A stretch of DNA of 64,000 nucleotides from Salipaludibacillus sp. LMS25 (GCF_024362805.1 NZ_CP093299.1:4248001-4312000); one strand, 5' to 3'; counted from the stretch's first letter, positions 1-11,483 are shown. Notes: generated from the letters alone by a model not told the origin. Made by a program: numbers and translations.

Positions 1-184
1 AGATGGAGATTTAGAGTAATAAGATCCGCTGAGAGAGAAAATATCTCATAATAATAGAATTTAACGAAATCATTATATGTGAGCGATAAGAATATATCGA
101 ATGATATAATGTGAGATTCGACTTTTAAATTGCTAGTTAAAAAAGATGTTGTACTGAAATGATTCAAGGAGGGCGGAAAATCGT

Positions 185-745
185 ATGATAAGTATTAAAG
201 ATATTTATGCTGATTTACCTACTTTAACAACTGATCGCCTCAAGTTAAGAAAAATAACGTTGGAAGATACGGAGGATATGTTTCATTATGCATCAGATGA
301 GGAAATCAGTCGATATGTAACATGGGACACCCATCCTTCATTGAAAGAGACGAAAGCATTTATTGATCACATACTTATAAAATATGAAAATAATGAGTTA
401 GCACCTTGGGGCATCGTGCTAAAAAAGACAAACAACTTAATTGGAACGATAGATTTTGTCAATTGGAGCACTACACATCGTGTTGCAGAGATTGCTTACG
501 CTCTTTCTCGGCAGCACTGGGGGGATGGCCTCATGACGGAAGCGGCAGAGGCTGTTGTTAAATTTGGTTTCCAGTCCATGGACCTAATAAGGATTGAAGC
601 CAAATGTTTTGACATTAATCGGGGGTCAGCACGTGTCATGGAAAAGGTCGGGATGCGTTATGAAGGAACGATGCGTCAAGCAATGATTGTAAAAGGTAAG
701 CCTAGAAACTTATTGCTTTATGCTATTTTAAAAGATGATAAATAA
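185..745 (+). CDS. GNAT acetyltransferase, RimJ/RimL type
   Basis: A 186-residue protein of the GNAT superfamily, closest in layout to the RimJ/RimL group that acetylates N-termini of ribosomal proteins or small substrates with acetyl-CoA. It opens with the typical LTTDRLKLRKITLEDTEDM block; the middle holds a QHWGDGLMTEAAEAV stretch, the position of the acetyl-CoA loop, followed by RGSARVMEKVGMRYEG, which is characteristic of this family. The start is preceded by a purine-rich AGGAGGGCGG at 168-177. It stands alone, convergent to ilvE and ended by a shared hairpin. The substrate cannot be read from sequence; related Bacillus proteins include YdaF and YjcK. Confidence 0.85.
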   Translation: MISIKDIYADLPTLTTDRLKLRKITLEDTEDMFHYASDEEISRYVTWDTHPSLKETKAFIDHILIKYENNELAPWGIVLKKTNNLIGTIDFVNWSTTHRVAEIAYALSRQHWGDGLMTEAAEAVVKFGFQSMDLIRIEAKCFDINRGSARVMEKVGMRYEGTMRQAMIVKGKPRNLLLYAILKDDK

Positions 746-765
746 TATGGGGTTATTAATTAGTA

Positions 766-814
766 AATCATGCACCTCCAGCGCTAATGTCAGGAGGTGC
801 ATGATTGTTGTTTT
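766..814 (+). terminator. Hairpin terminator between convergent genes
   Basis: A 14-bp perfect stem (766-779 with 793-806, core TGCACCTCC / GGAGGTGCA) is followed by GTTGTTTT on the plus strand. It lies between the acetyltransferase and the end of ilvE and could stop both transcripts. Confidence 0.75.
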
Positions 815-1889
815 AAACCTTTATTTTCACTGTCCACCCATAAGGATCAGGCAGTTTTCCCGTTTGAATTCCAGTTAATGTTGTATAAAGGGATTTCGTA
901 AGGTCACCTGTTTGTCTGCCGTTAATGATCATGACCTCTTCGCCCCAGCTTAGTTCACCGATTGGAGAGATGACCGCAGCCGTACCAGCGCCAAATGCTT
1001 CCTCTAACGTCCCTTTTTTATACGCTTCATGTATCTCATCTACAGAAACTTTTCGTTCAACCACCTCGATTTTCCAATCGTGTAAAAGCTCAATAATCGA
1101 TTTTCTTGTGACCCCGGCTAAAATACTGTCATTTAATTCAGGTGTGACCACTTGCCCGTTTATTTTAAAGAAGACATTCATACTGCCTACTTCTTCAATA
1201 TATTTTTTTTCAACACCGTCTAACCACATCACTTGAGCATGTCCTTGATCTGCTGCTTTTGCTTGAGCTATATAACCAGCAGAATAGTTGCCACCTGTTT
1301 TAGCAGTCCCTGTCCCTCCTCGAACAGCACGGGTGTATGCATGTTCAATTTGAATACTCACAGGATGAATCCCTTCAGGATAATAAGAGCCTACAGGCGA
1401 TAGAATTATAATAAATTTATAGGAATTAGCTGGCGCTACAGAGAGGCTTGATTCCGTAGCAAAAATAAACGGTCTTATGTATAAGGACGTACCATCCGCT
1501 GAGGGAATCCACTCTTTCTCCAATGTTAGAAGTTGTTTTAAATAATCCAGAACAAGTTCCTCGTTAATTAAAGGAATACTTAACCTTTGATTTGAGCGAT
1601 TCATTCGTTTAAAGTTTTCCTCTGGACGAAAGAGTTGAACATTGCCATCAGGATCCAAATAAGCCTTTAACCCTTCAAAAACAGATTGACTGTAATGAAA
1701 AATCATCGCAGCAGGATCTAATTCAATCGGTGCATACGGTTCAATTTTAGGGTTAAACCAGCCTTTTTCCCGTGTGTATTCCATTGTAAACATATGGTCG
1801 GTAAAGATTTTACCGAATGATAAATTCTCTGGATCTGGTTTCGCCTTCTTTTCTTTTGTTTCGACAATATCTACTTTCGCTTCGATCAC
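813..1889 (-). CDS. ilvE: Branched-chain amino acid aminotransferase
   Basis: Fold-type IV PLP enzyme that moves the amino group between glutamate and the keto acids of leucine, isoleucine and valine. The sequence has the family pattern PDPENLSFGKIFTDHMF near the N-terminus, FEGLKAY, and EVGSMNVFF followed by LAGVTRKSI in the C-terminal half. I chose a GTG start at 1889: an AAAGGTG sits 8 nt upstream and the resulting N-terminus matches Bacillus YwaA/YbgE-like proteins in length. An ATG at 1907 is in frame but overlaps that ribosome site. It lies downstream of argH, separated by about 320 bp that include a repeat, so it is probably transcribed on its own. No T-box motif was seen in the leader. 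Confidence 0.9.
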   Translation of the reverse strand: MIEAKVDIVETKEKKAKPDPENLSFGKIFTDHMFTMEYTREKGWFNPKIEPYAPIELDPAAMIFHYSQSVFEGLKAYLDPDGNVQLFRPEENFKRMNRSNQRLSIPLINEELVLDYLKQLLTLEKEWIPSADGTSLYIRPFIFATESSLSVAPANSYKFIIILSPVGSYYPEGIHPVSIQIEHAYTRAVRGGTGTAKTGGNYSAGYIAQAKAADQGHAQVMWLDGVEKKYIEEVGSMNVFFKINGQVVTPELNDSILAGVTRKSIIELLHDWKIEVVERKVSVDEIHEAYKKGTLEEAFGAGTAAVISPIGELSWGEEVMIINGRQTGDLTKSLYTTLTGIQTGKLPDPYGWTVKIKV

Positions 1890-2061
1890 ATTCAACACAC
1901 CTTTCATTAAAGTTGTCCATGACTATCAGGTGGAGGTGTTTTATCCAAAGATAACTTACGGAATACACCACGTTGCTTCCCCGCTTTAATCAGTGAATGT
2001 GTTTTATTCTAACACAATTAGCAAATTTGAAAAGACTTATTTTCTGAATAATGTTACTATC

Positions 2062-2203
2062 ATAAAGCTAAGTTTCAATCAGTGGGCGTTTTCGTTTTTC
2101 TCCCACTGATTGATCATTGAGTGAATTAGAACATGAGCGCCCGTTACTTCCCGACTAAATTGATTTTGCTCTTCTCTCTTTTGCACCGGGAATATCTCTA
2201 TAA
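2062..2203 (+). repeat. Family B dispersed repeat, hybrid copy
   Basis: Starts ATAAAGCTAAG like family A and has the shared first hairpin (CAATCAGTGGG ... CCCACTGATTG, about 2077-2113), then switches to family B sequence (GAGTGAATTAGAACATGAGCG, GCGCCCGTTACTTCCCG). The 3' half is diverged or truncated and abuts the argH stop codon. It fills most of the 320-bp gap between argH and ilvE. Confidence 0.7.
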
Positions 2204-2208
2204 CCGAC

Positions 2209-3582
2209 TCACTGAAGAGCTTGACGGGCAAGATCTAATTGATTCCTTACTTCGTCTTGGGAGGTGCCACCGTAGCTTCGTCGACTTGCTACTACTTGTT
2301 CAGGGGCAAGTACCTCGTAAATATCTTTCTCGAACAATTCACTAAATTGATGGTATTCTTCGAGAGTCAAGTCAAGCAGGTATTTGTTATGATCAATACC
2401 ATATAACACTATTTTTCCGATCACTTCATGCGCTTGCCTAAATGGTAGGCCTTTTTTAACAAGGTAGTCAGCAATATCTGTTGCATTAGAATAATCTTCA
2501 GAGACTGCTTTTTTCATGTTACCTACTTTGACGACCATCGTATCAATCATTGGAGCAAGCATACCTAAGGACCCCTCTAATGTTTCAACAGTATCAAACA
2601 TACCTTCTTTATCTTCCTGCATGTCTTTGTTGTATGCGAGTGGAAGTCCTTTTAAAACAGTTAAAAGACCCATGAGATTTCCGTAAACTCGCCCTGTTTT
2701 AGCTCGTAGAAGTTCTGGCACATCCGGGTTTTTCTTTTGTGGCATAATGCTTGAACCTGTGCAAAACGAATCATCTAGTTCGATAAATTGGAACTCTTGG
2801 CTGCTCCAAATAACGAGCTCTTCTGATAAACGTGAAATATGCATCATTAAGATCGAGGCAGCAGACATAAATTCTAAAATAAAATCTCTATCACTGACTG
2901 CATCCATACTGTTTGGGTAAACATAATCAAACCCTAATTCATTAGCAACTTGCTGTCTGTCCAACGGAAACGTTGTCCCTGCAAGTGCCCCTGCTCCTAA
3001 CGGTGACCCGTTTACTCGTTTCAAGCTATCCATGAGACGTTCTTTATCGCGTTGCAGCATCCAAAAATAAGCGAGCAAATGATGGGCAAAAGAGACCGGT
3101 TGTGCCCGCTGTAAATGGGTATAACCTGGTAAAATCGTATCCACGTGGTCTGTAGCTTGATTAATGACTGCTTGTTGGACATCTTTTACAAGACTGATAA
3201 TAGTCTCTGTATGTTTTTTTAAATATAGATGCATATCAGTGGCCACTTGGTCATTCCGACTTCGTCCGGTATGCAGTTTTCCACCCAGTGGGCCGATTTC
3301 ATCAATGAGGAACTTTTCAATATTCATATGTATATCTTCGTTGGCCACTGAATACGTCAGTTCCCCATTTTTTATTTTTTCATGAACTGCTTTCAACCCA
3401 TTTTCAATTTTTTCCCCTTCATCTTCCGAAATAATCCCTGTTGATGCTAGCATATGAACATGGGCAATACTTCCTTCTATATCTTCATCTGCGAGTTTTT
3501 TATCAAAATGAATAGAAGCAGTTTGTTCTTCTACAAGTTTGTTCGTTTCTTTTGTAAATCTTCCGCCCCATAATTTGGACAT
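2209..3582 (-). CDS. argH: Argininosuccinate lyase
   Basis: Last enzyme of arginine synthesis: splits argininosuccinate into arginine and fumarate. Member of the fumarase/aspartase superfamily, shown by the signature loop [12 protein letters not shown] that carries the catalytic serine, and by [13 protein letters not shown] near residue 110. The start chosen is the ATG at 3582, with AAGGAGGCG 6 nt upstream; it gives 457 residues beginning [10 protein letters not shown], the usual family start. A longer in-frame reading to 3624 has no ribosome site. It follows argG after 111 bp that hold a hairpin. Confidence 0.95.
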   Translation of the reverse strand: MSKLWGGRFTKETNKLVEEQTASIHFDKKLADEDIEGSIAHVHMLASTGIISEDEGEKIENGLKAVHEKIKNGELTYSVANEDIHMNIEKFLIDEIGPLGGKLHTGRSRNDQVATDMHLYLKKHTETIISLVKDVQQAVINQATDHVDTILPGYTHLQRAQPVSFAHHLLAYFWMLQRDKERLMDSLKRVNGSPLGAGALAGTTFPLDRQQVANELGFDYVYPNSMDAVSDRDFILEFMSAASILMMHISRLSEELVIWSSQEFQFIELDDSFCTGSSIMPQKKNPDVPELLRAKTGRVYGNLMGLLTVLKGLPLAYNKDMQEDKEGMFDTVETLEGSLGMLAPMIDTMVVKVGNMKKAVSEDYSNATDIADYLVKKGLPFRQAHEVIGKIVLYGIDHNKYLLDLTLEEYHQFSELFEKDIYEVLAPEQVVASRRSYGGTSQDEVRNQLDLARQALQ

Positions 3583-3633
3583 AGAAAACGCCTCCTTATA
3601 ACTATGACTCATTAATAAAAGCATACATCACCG

Positions 3634-3668
3634 CAGGCTACTGTTAAAGTCCAGAGACCTGCGGTGAG
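3634..3668 (-). other. Intergenic hairpin between argG and argH
   Basis: TCACCGCAGG and CCTGCGGTGA form a perfect 10-bp stem around a loop of about 15 nt. No U-tract follows on either strand, so it may be an mRNA processing or stabilising hairpin rather than a terminator. Confidence 0.5.
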
Positions 3669-3693
3669 TTCTTAGTTGCTTTTCAGTTTCAAA

Positions 3694-4917
3694 CTATTTC
3701 TCAGCTTTCACAAGTTCAGGCTTTTTATTAGTTACTTGCGAATACGTTTTTGTGGAAAGACCCCAAAGTTTAATGAAGCCGACAGCAGCGTTATGATCGA
3801 ACGCATCACCTTTTGAATATGTGGCAAGCTCTTCATTGTATAAGCTGTTTTCAGAGTCACGTGCCACTACCATGTGTGTGCCCTTCCAAAGCTTCACTTT
3901 TACTTTACCGTTCACGTTTTTCTGTGTCTCATTAATAAAGCTTTCAAGTGCTGTTCTTAAAGGAGAATACCATAAGCCATCATAGACGAGCTGTGTCATT
4001 TTTTGATCGATCTGTGTTTTGTATTGCGTCACTTCTTTTGGTAATGTTAAAAATTCCATTTCTTTATGAGCATTAATTAAGATTAGTGCGCCTGGATTTT
4101 CATACACTTCACGGGCTTTAATGCCGACCAGCCTGTTCTCAATATGGTCAATACGACCAATGCCATGCTTACCACCGAGCTCATTTAACTGCTGGATAAT
4201 TGTGACTAATGGTAATGCCTGACCGTCCAATGCCACAGGCTTACCTTCTTTAAATTCAATCTCTACATATTCTGGTGTATCGGGAGCGTCTGCAATTGAT
4301 GCCGTCCAGTCAAACGCTTCCTCTGGTGCTTCTTTCCATGTATCTTCTAGGACACCTGCTTCACAAGCTCTGCCCCAAATATTTGCATCAATAGAGTAAG
4401 GTTTCTCTAAATTTACAGGAATAGGAATATTCTTTTCTTTAGCATATGCAATTTCCTCGTCCCGATTCATTCCCCATTCTCGTACAGGCGCAATAACTTC
4501 AAGATCTGGATTTAATGCTTGAATCGACACTTCAAAACGAACTTGATCGTTCCCTTTACCAGTACAACCATGGGCAACCGCAACTGCTCCTTCTTGCTCA
4601 GCTACTTCAACTAACAGTTTTGAAATTAGGGGACGTGAAAGTGCTGATGACAACGGATATTTACCTTCGTATAAACAATTAGACTTTAAAGCAGGAAGTA
4701 AATAGTCTTCTGCAAGCAATTCTTTTGCATCAATGATGACCGCTTTATCTGCTCCAACGCTCAGAGCTTTTTCTTTAAGCGCTTCAAGGTCTTTTCCTTC
4801 ACCTACTTCTAAACCAAGTGCGATAACATCATAATCGTATTGTTCTTGCAACCATTTAATAGAAACGGAGGTATCAAGTCCTCCTGAATAAGCCAAAACG
4901 ACTTTCCCTTTACTCAT
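3694..4917 (-). CDS. argG: Argininosuccinate synthase
   Basis: Condenses citrulline and aspartate with ATP. The N-terminal PP-loop motif AYSGGLDTS (residues 9-17) binds [16 protein letters not shown] and [14 protein letters not shown] are family blocks. Length 407 is normal. The start has GGAGAG 9 nt upstream. It lies 72 bp after argF; the gap holds a possible weak promoter, so argGH may be a separate transcript from argCJBD-carAB-argF, as in B. subtilis, although here the two units are adjacent. Confidence 0.96.
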   Translation of the reverse strand: MSKGKVVLAYSGGLDTSVSIKWLQEQYDYDVIALGLEVGEGKDLEALKEKALSVGADKAVIIDAKELLAEDYLLPALKSNCLYEGKYPLSSALSRPLISKLLVEVAEQEGAVAVAHGCTGKGNDQVRFEVSIQALNPDLEVIAPVREWGMNRDEEIAYAKEKNIPIPVNLEKPYSIDANIWGRACEAGVLEDTWKEAPEEAFDWTASIADAPDTPEYVEIEFKEGKPVALDGQALPLVTIIQQLNELGGKHGIGRIDHIENRLVGIKAREVYENPGALILINAHKEMEFLTLPKEVTQYKTQIDQKMTQLVYDGLWYSPLRTALESFINETQKNVNGKVKVKLWKGTHMVVARDSENSLYNEELATYSKGDAFDHNAAVGFIKLWGLSTKTYSQVTNKKPELVKAEK

Positions 4918-4951
4918 TGTAGATCTCTCCTCAGAAGTGGTATTTTTATCT

Positions 4952-4980
4952 ATCCTAACGTATATTCATGCATATGTCTA
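4952..4980 (-). promoter_or_regulatory. Possible argG promoter with ArgR half-site
   Basis: On the minus strand TAGACA (4975-4980) and TAGGAT (4952-4957) are 17 bp apart. The spacer contains CATGAATATACG, similar to one half of an ArgR/AhrC operator. The match is modest and the site is an inference. Confidence 0.35.
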
Positions 4981-4989
4981 CAAAAAAAT

Positions 4990-5964
4990 TCATTTTTTCA
5001 TTATTTTTTTTAACAAGGCTTTTTGAGCATGTAATCGATTCTCCGCTTCATCAAATACGACGGAATGAGGTCCATCGATTATATCTGCTGTTACTTCTTC
5101 GCCACGGTGGGCTGGCAAACAGTGAAGAAAGATATAATCTTTTTTCGCATGGGCCGTTAATTCTTTATTCACTTGATAAGGTTGGAAGTGTTTCATTCTC
5201 TCCGATTCTTCTGCTTCCATCCCCATACTCGTCCATACATCCGTTACGAGAACGTCTGCCTGTTGGACTGCTTCTACTGGGTCATGAGTAAATGAAATAG
5301 TTGCCTCATTTTTCTCAGCAAGAAGTTGAGCATTTTTTAATATACCTTGGTTCGGTTCATATTGAGCAGGGCTCGCTACGGTCATGGACATGCCTGTCAA
5401 GGCTGCTCCTTCCAATAATGAGTGAGTCATGTTGTTGTTCCCATCCCCCACATAACAGAGCTTAAGACCTTTAAGACGCCCTTTTTGCTCATATATTGTA
5501 AGTAAATCAGCGAGTACTTGCGTTGGATGATGAGGATCTGTTAAACCATTAATAACAGGGACGGTGGCATAATGGGCAAATTCCTCAATTGTCTCATGTG
5601 AAAAAGTTCGTATCATTAAACCATCAACATAGCGAGAAAGTACTTTAGCAGTATCAGAGACCGTTTCTCCACGGCCAAGCTGAATATCTTTTGAGCTTAA
5701 AAATAGAGCATGCCCTCCTAATTGCATCATTCCTACTTCAAATGACACTCGCGTTCGTGTTGAGGACTTTTCAAAAATCATGCCTAATGTTTTTCCTTGT
5801 AGATGAGGATGAGGAATCCCCGCCTTCAACTGTTGCTTGAGCAAGGCTGCTTCCTCAATTAAATTGATTATTTCATGACTAGATAAGTCAGCTATTTTCA
5901 AAAGATGATTCGCTTGAAGTGTCCAATCAGTGTCTTTATTTTTCTGAATACTTTCCATTGTCAT
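4990..5964 (-). CDS. argF: Ornithine carbamoyltransferase
   Basis: Transfers a carbamoyl group from carbamoyl phosphate to ornithine, giving citrulline. The carbamoyl phosphate site SSTRTR and the ornithine loop [11 protein letters not shown] are both intact; length 324 is slightly above the family norm of about 310 because of a longer N-terminus. Its ATG shares one base with the carB stop codon (TAATG) and has AGGTGAAGG upstream, so translation is probably coupled. It closes the argC-to-argF unit, placing carbamoyl phosphate synthesis and use side by side. Confidence 0.95.
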   Translation of the reverse strand: MTMESIQKNKDTDWTLQANHLLKIADLSSHEIINLIEEAALLKQQLKAGIPHPHLQGKTLGMIFEKSSTRTRVSFEVGMMQLGGHALFLSSKDIQLGRGETVSDTAKVLSRYVDGLMIRTFSHETIEEFAHYATVPVINGLTDPHHPTQVLADLLTIYEQKGRLKGLKLCYVGDGNNNMTHSLLEGAALTGMSMTVASPAQYEPNQGILKNAQLLAEKNEATISFTHDPVEAVQQADVLVTDVWTSMGMEAEESERMKHFQPYQVNKELTAHAKKDYIFLHCLPAHRGEEVTADIIDGPHSVVFDEAENRLHAQKALLKKIMKK

Positions 5965-8900
5965 TATACCTTCACCTCTGTTTTGGTAGGTTGTGGATGT
6001 ACAAGGTCTTGTAAGGCTCTAACTTCTTCGGACATCGTACCTTCAGACATCCAGCTAATAATAGATTCTAGTGTCTCAATACTTGTAAAATACGGTGTTT
6101 GATATTTAACAGATAATTCTCTAATATAAAAGCCGATTTTTTCTTTTTCACGCCCCTGGTTAGGAATGTTTAACACGACGTGTGGTGCAGACTCTTTCCA
6201 ATGTGTCAAAAGCTGTGCTTTATTTTTCATCATGGCAGTCGTCTTAATTCCTTTACTTTTTAAAAATTGAGCAGTTCCTTCGGTAGCTGTTATATTGATC
6301 CCCATATCGTTTAATCGTTTAATAATTGGCAAGCTCAGTGTTTTCATACGATCGGATACAGACACGAACGCTTGTAGTGGCTCGTCGTGATTGCTTCGCT
6401 GTGAAAAATCAGTAAATGATGCGACCTTTTTTAACGCTTCATTCTTTGATAACCCTAACCCGATAATTTCGCCAGTAGACTTCATCTCAGGTCCTAATAC
6501 ATGGTCTACCCCTTTTAACTTACTAGCTGAAAACACAGGTGCTTTCACCGTATAATAGGCAGGTTCTTGCAATAAACCAATTTCGTCAGTGATTTGAGTC
6601 AATTTAAAGCCTAATTGCGCTCTTACAGCCCACTCTACCATTGGGACGCCTGTTACTTTACTCATAATCGGTACCGTTCGCGATGACCTTGGATTAACTT
6701 CAAGAACATAAATCGTGTCATCGTGAATCACGTATTGAATATTCATAATTCCCACTACAGGAGCGGCTGACGCAATCTTCTCAGCAATTCGCACAATGCC
6801 TTGTTTATGAATATCAGTTAATGTAACAGGTGGAAAAACAGTCATACTGTCCCCAGAATGAACGCCTGCCTTTTCTAAATGTTCAAAAATGCCTGGCACG
6901 ATAACAGTGTTTCCATCTGATATGACGTCCGCTTCGCATTCAAGACCCGGTATATACTGATCAATTAACAATGGCCAGCATCGATCATTTGTTTCCTCTT
7001 GAATACGACTCGCATACTGAGCCAACTCTTTCTCGTTATAACAGATAAACATTGATTGACCACCGATCACATATGACGGACGGATCAAGACAGGATACCC
7101 TAAGGATTCTGCTGACGTCAGCAGTTCTCCTGGGGCATGGGCAATATTACCAGCGATATGAGGAATATTTAGTTTGTTCAAAACGTGATAGAAAGCTTCT
7201 CTATCTTCTAGTTCATCAATATGTTCAGGCTTTGTTCCAAAAATATGAACGCCTGCTGCTTTTAAACCATCTGCTAAATTAATAGCCGTCTGACCACCGA
7301 ACTGAATTAAAACACCCTCAACATTTTCTTTCTCTACGACTGCCAACACATCTTCTAATGCTAGTGGTTCGAAATAGAGGCGGTCTGCTACTGAATAATC
7401 CGTACTAACGGTTTCTGGATTGTTATTCATGACAATCGCTTCATAACCGATTTTTTTGAGAGCTAGTGCAGCATGGACCGAGCAATAGTCAAACTCCACG
7501 CCTTGACCAATACGAATGGGACCTGAACCAAGCACTAATATTTTTTTGTTGGCCGCTGATACAGGAACTTCATCACTCCCATGCCATGTTGAATAATAAT
7601 ACGGGGTCACAGCATCGAATTCTCCAGCGCACGTATCAACTAGCTTATACGCAGGCTTAATATTTAATCGTTTATATTCATTTCTAAGACTCGTTAGGTC
7701 GGTCCCTATCAGTTTTGCGATCCTTTCATCACTAATATTCATACGCTTTGCTTGTAACAACACCTCTTGATTCACTTTCGGCCACGGCCAATCTTTTAAT
7801 TCATTCTCACAAAGCAAAATACGTTCTATCTTACGTAAAAACCAAAAATCTATCTCAGTCAATGCCATAAGATGGTCAATGGACCACCCACGATTAAAGG
7901 CTTCACCGATAGCAAATAAACGTAAATCGTTTGGGTTCTTAAGCAGCGTTGTTAATTCCTCGTCTGATTTTTTTGCCATTGATGGCCACGCAAGGCTATG
8001 AACATTCATTTCAAGGGAACGAATCGCTTTGTTTAAGGCCCCCTCAAACGTCCGATCAATTGCCATCACTTCTCCTGTTGCTTTCATTTGTGTGCCTAAC
8101 GTTCTGTCAGCTTCAGAAAACTTATCAAATGGAAAACGAGGTAATTTAACCACCACGTAATCTAAAGCTGGTTCAAAGGATGCATAAGTATTACCTGTAA
8201 TTGGATTTTTAAGCTCATCGAGAGAATAACCTATTGCACACTTCGCAGCCATTCGAGCGATAGGATAACCGGTTGCTTTAGAAGCTAAAGCAGACGAACG
8301 ACTGACTCGTGGATTCACTTCAATAATGGCGTATTCATTAGACTCAGGATTTAGCGCAAATTGAATATTACAACCACCAACAACATCTAAAGCTCTAATG
8401 ACTTTTAACGAAGCAGATCGAAGCATTTGATATTGCACATCTGATAACGTTTGTGAAGGTGCTACAACGATAGAGTCACCTGTATGAACGCCAACTGCGT
8501 CCATGTTTTCCATGTTACAGACGATAATACATGTATCATTAGCATCTCGCATCACTTCATATTCAAGCTCTTTCCAGCCTTTAATACTTTTCTCAACAAG
8601 TACTTGATGAATAGGACTTTGTTTCAATCCTTGATATAAAATATTGCGGAATTCTTCCTCATCATAAGCAAAGCCACCACCGCCACCGCCGAGGGTATAT
8701 GCTGGTCGCAAAATAACTGGGAATCCGATCTCTTTAATGAATGCCAGTCCGTCTTCCATTGTTTCAACAATATGAGAGTCAGGAACAGGTTCACCAATAT
8801 CCTTCATAAGCTGACGGAAAAGTTCTCTATCCTCACCTTTCTGGATAGACGCTACCGACGTTCCAAGAATCTTTACCTCATGCTTATCAAGTATTCCTTG

Positions 8901-9212
8901 TTCATAGAGTTGCACGGTTAAATTTAAGCCTGTTTGGCCGCCAAGGCTACCGATTATCCCGTCAGGTTTTTCTTTCACGATAATTTTCTCGATCGTTTCG
9001 ACGGTTAGTGGCTCCATATATACTTTATCTGCGATGGCATCATCAGTCATTATCGTTGCCGGGTTATTGTTAACGAGTATGACCTCAATGTTCTCCTCTT
9101 TTAATGCTAAACATGCCTGTGTACCAGCGTAATCAAACTCAGCTGCCTGTCCTATTACTATAGGTCCTGATCCGATGACAAGCACTTTCTTTAATCCATC
9201 AGACTTCCACAT
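5964..9212 (-). CDS. carB: Carbamoyl-phosphate synthase, large chain (arginine type)
   Basis: Makes carbamoyl phosphate from bicarbonate, ammonia delivered by CarA, and two ATP. Two homologous ATP-grasp halves are visible, each opening with a nucleotide-loop block ([19 protein letters not shown] near residue 12 and [17 protein letters not shown] in the second half), and a C-terminal methylglyoxal-synthase-like allosteric domain. At 1082 residues it is close to the pyrimidine enzyme in length. Its start overlaps the end of carA by 14 bp, with AGGAGGG upstream. Its place within the arginine cluster marks it as the arginine-dedicated copy; a pyrimidine copy is expected elsewhere. Confidence 0.96.
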   Translation of the reverse strand: MWKSDGLKKVLVIGSGPIVIGQAAEFDYAGTQACLALKEENIEVILVNNNPATIMTDDAIADKVYMEPLTVETIEKIIVKEKPDGIIGSLGGQTGLNLTVQLYEQGILDKHEVKILGTSVASIQKGEDRELFRQLMKDIGEPVPDSHIVETMEDGLAFIKEIGFPVILRPAYTLGGGGGGFAYDEEEFRNILYQGLKQSPIHQVLVEKSIKGWKELEYEVMRDANDTCIIVCNMENMDAVGVHTGDSIVVAPSQTLSDVQYQMLRSASLKVIRALDVVGGCNIQFALNPESNEYAIIEVNPRVSRSSALASKATGYPIARMAAKCAIGYSLDELKNPITGNTYASFEPALDYVVVKLPRFPFDKFSEADRTLGTQMKATGEVMAIDRTFEGALNKAIRSLEMNVHSLAWPSMAKKSDEELTTLLKNPNDLRLFAIGEAFNRGWSIDHLMALTEIDFWFLRKIERILLCENELKDWPWPKVNQEVLLQAKRMNISDERIAKLIGTDLTSLRNEYKRLNIKPAYKLVDTCAGEFDAVTPYYYSTWHGSDEVPVSAANKKILVLGSGPIRIGQGVEFDYCSVHAALALKKIGYEAIVMNNNPETVSTDYSVADRLYFEPLALEDVLAVVEKENVEGVLIQFGGQTAINLADGLKAAGVHIFGTKPEHIDELEDREAFYHVLNKLNIPHIAGNIAHAPGELLTSAESLGYPVLIRPSYVIGGQSMFICYNEKELAQYASRIQEETNDRCWPLLIDQYIPGLECEADVISDGNTVIVPGIFEHLEKAGVHSGDSMTVFPPVTLTDIHKQGIVRIAEKIASAAPVVGIMNIQYVIHDDTIYVLEVNPRSSRTVPIMSKVTGVPMVEWAVRAQLGFKLTQITDEIGLLQEPAYYTVKAPVFSASKLKGVDHVLGPEMKSTGEIIGLGLSKNEALKKVASFTDFSQRSNHDEPLQAFVSVSDRMKTLSLPIIKRLNDMGINITATEGTAQFLKSKGIKTTAMMKNKAQLLTHWKESAPHVVLNIPNQGREKEKIGFYIRELSVKYQTPYFTSIETLESIISWMSEGTMSEEVRALQDLVHPQPTKTEVKV

Positions 9213-10287
9213 ACGACTTCCCTCCTGAAGTTACCACTTGTTTAATAAATTCACTAAAGATGTATTCTGTATCACTAGGTCCTGGATGTGCTTCAGGATG
9301 AAATTGGACAGATTGAATAGGTAATGTGTGATGCTTCATGCCTTCTAACGAACCATCATTCACATTTCTGAAAAGGATTTGAAATTCATGACTATCGATG
9401 CTCGCTTCCTCCACCTCGTAGCCATGGTTTTGTGACGTCATTTTTACTTTTCCTGTTAATACGTCTTTTACAGGATGATTGGCTCCACGATGACCAAACG
9501 GCATTTTGGACGTTTTTCCTCCATAAGCAAGTGCAATCAGCTGATGACCTAAACAAATGCCGAGTGTTGGATATTTTTTAGTTAATGATTTTATCTTTGG
9601 AAAATAATCTTTCATTTCCATTGGGTCACCAGGACCGTTACTTATAAGGATCCCATCAGGCTGTAAGCTGTTTATTTGTTCAAGAGGCATATCGTAAGGC
9701 ACTACTGTCACTTGACACTTCTCGTTAAGTAGTGCATTTAATATGGATTTTTTATAGCCAAAGTCTAACAGCACGACGTGTGGCCCATCGTTGTCATATT
9801 TGATCACGTCTTTAACCGCCACATGTTTAACTAACTGTCCGTCAGCTTCTATCCCCCATGAATGGCGTTGACTATGATGATCAACACTTTTAACGAGTTT
9901 GCCTCGTACAGTATGGTGTTTTCTTATAGTAGCTACAAGAGATCTTGTATCAACATTTTTAAGACCTGGAATGCCTATACCTTCTAGTTGTTCAGATAAT
10001 GTTGCTGTGGCTTGGTAGTGGCTTGGCTCTTCGCATAAGTCGTTAATAATCACTGCTGACACGGATATGCGTAAGCTTTCATCATCCTCATCGTTCACAC
10101 CATAATTACCGATAATTGGATAGCAAAACGTCAATATTTGTCCTGCATAGGACGGATCAGTCATCATTTCTTGATAACCAGTCATACTCGTGTTAAAAAC
10201 GACTTCTCCTGCCATTTCGTGTTTAGATCCAATCCAATCACCTTCAAATGTTTCTCCTGTTTCAAGGATGAGATAGCCTTTACTCAT
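9199..10287 (-). CDS. carA: Carbamoyl-phosphate synthase, small chain
   Basis: Glutamine amidotransferase subunit that hydrolyses glutamine and passes ammonia to CarB. The N-terminal CPSase domain starts GYLILETGETFEG; the C-terminal class I GATase carries the nucleophile Cys245 in GICLGHQ and the HPEAHPGP histidine-glutamate motif. Length 362 is typical. ATGA overlap with argD upstream and a 14-bp overlap with carB downstream indicate translational coupling. Confidence 0.96.
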   Translation of the reverse strand: MSKGYLILETGETFEGDWIGSKHEMAGEVVFNTSMTGYQEMMTDPSYAGQILTFCYPIIGNYGVNDEDDESLRISVSAVIINDLCEEPSHYQATATLSEQLEGIGIPGLKNVDTRSLVATIRKHHTVRGKLVKSVDHHSQRHSWGIEADGQLVKHVAVKDVIKYDNDGPHVVLLDFGYKKSILNALLNEKCQVTVVPYDMPLEQINSLQPDGILISNGPGDPMEMKDYFPKIKSLTKKYPTLGICLGHQLIALAYGGKTSKMPFGHRGANHPVKDVLTGKVKMTSQNHGYEVEEASIDSHEFQILFRNVNDGSLEGMKHHTLPIQSVQFHPEAHPGPSDTEYIFSEFIKQVVTSGGKSYVEV

Positions 10288-11483
10288 GATGCATCCTCCT
10301 GATCTGTCAAAATGTTTTTTAATGCAGTTATGAACACGTTCATTTCTACTTCCGTTGTGTTAAGAGGCGGAAGAATTCTTAAAACCTTCGGACCCGCCAC
10401 AAGACATAGTATATTTTTATCACGCAATTTTTTAACGATGGGTGCCACATCATGAGAAAATTGAATGCCTATAAGAAATCCTAGACCGCGGACGTCCTCT
10501 ATTTGAGCTATATTTTTTTTCAATTCTTCAAGTTCCTTAAATAGCTGCGAGCTTAATTGCACGACATTGGCTATGATATGATCCTTTGTCAACGTATTGA
10601 GTGTGGCAATTCCAGCTGTCATCGCTAAAGGATTACCTCCAAACGTACTTCCATGAGTGCCTGGCTGGAAAGATTGGGAGACATGATGTTTTGCAAGCAT
10701 TGCTCCGACAGGGATCCCTGAGCCAAGCCCTTTAGCAAGTGTGATAATATCAGGCTCAATGTCATAGTGCTCATATGCGAACAAGGCCCCTGTTCGTCCC
10801 ATGCCAGTCTGAATTTCATCTATAATAACGAGGACATTATGTTGTTCACATTTAGAGACGAGTGTTTGTACCCATTCTTTATTAGCCTGGCGTACACCAC
10901 CTTCTCCTTGGACAAGTTCCAAAATCACGGCTATTGTCTTGTCATAATCGATCATTTCTAACGCTGCTTGGTCATTAAACTCACAATAATTAAAACCGGG
11001 CGTCAAGGGCGTGAAGCCTTCATGAATTTTTGATTGTGCAGTAGCAGCCATCGTCGTACCTGTTCTTCCATGAAAAGAAGAAGTAAACGATACGATCTGA
11101 TTTTTATGGGGCAATTGATGATCATGTGTATATTTTTTAGCTAATTTTATCGCCGCTTCATTTGCTTCAGCACCACTATTACAAAAGAACACTTGATCAA
11201 AGCAACTAACAGCTGCCAACTTTTCCCCTAATTGTGTTTGTTGCGGGATATGATAAAGATTTGAGCTGTGCCATAATTGATCCAATTGCTCATGCAATGC
11301 TAGCTGGACTGAATCTGGACAATGGCCTAAATTACAAGTGGCGATTCCCGATGTATAATCAAGATACTTTTCTCCAACATCGTCCCACATGTAACTTCCT
11401 TTGCCCTTTGTAACTGTAATGGGAAAACGGCTATATGTAGACATGACCGCTGATAGTTTGTTTATTGACTCTGTATCAGGCAT
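10284..11483 (-). CDS. argD: Acetylornithine aminotransferase
   Basis: PLP-dependent class III aminotransferase converting N-acetylglutamate semialdehyde and glutamate to acetylornithine. Visible blocks are FCNSGAEANEAAIKLAKK, SFHGRTGTTMAAT, VIIDEIQTGMGRTG and the Schiff-base lysine in TLAKGLGSGIPVGA. I place the start at the ATG at 11483, since AAGGAGG lies 8 nt upstream (coding for the end of argB); the start then overlaps argB by 8 bp. A longer reading from 11507 has no such site. Confidence 0.95.
   Translation of the reverse strand: MPDTESINKLSAVMSTYSRFPITVTKGKGSYMWDDVGEKYLDYTSGIATCNLGHCPDSVQLALHEQLDQLWHSSNLYHIPQQTQLGEKLAAVSCFDQVFFCNSGAEANEAAIKLAKKYTHDHQLPHKNQIVSFTSSFHGRTGTTMAATAQSKIHEGFTPLTPGFNYCEFNDQAALEMIDYDKTIAVILELVQGEGGVRQANKEWVQTLVSKCEQHNVLVIIDEIQTGMGRTGALFAYEHYDIEPDIITLAKGLGSGIPVGAMLAKHHVSQSFQPGTHGSTFGGNPLAMTAGIATLNTLTKDHIIANVVQLSSQLFKELEELKKNIAQIEDVRGLGFLIGIQFSHDVAPIVKKLRDKNILCLVAGPKVLRILPPLNTTEVEMNVFITALKNILTDQEDAS

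Noticed and set aside
925..1236. Plus-strand open frame opposite ilvE
   Set aside because: No ribosome site, lies wholly inside a strongly conserved gene on the other strand.
1908..2061. Possible T-box or other amino-acid riboswitch before ilvE
   Set aside because: The GTGGTGTATTCC stretch does not match the T-box core and no terminator/antiterminator pair is seen.
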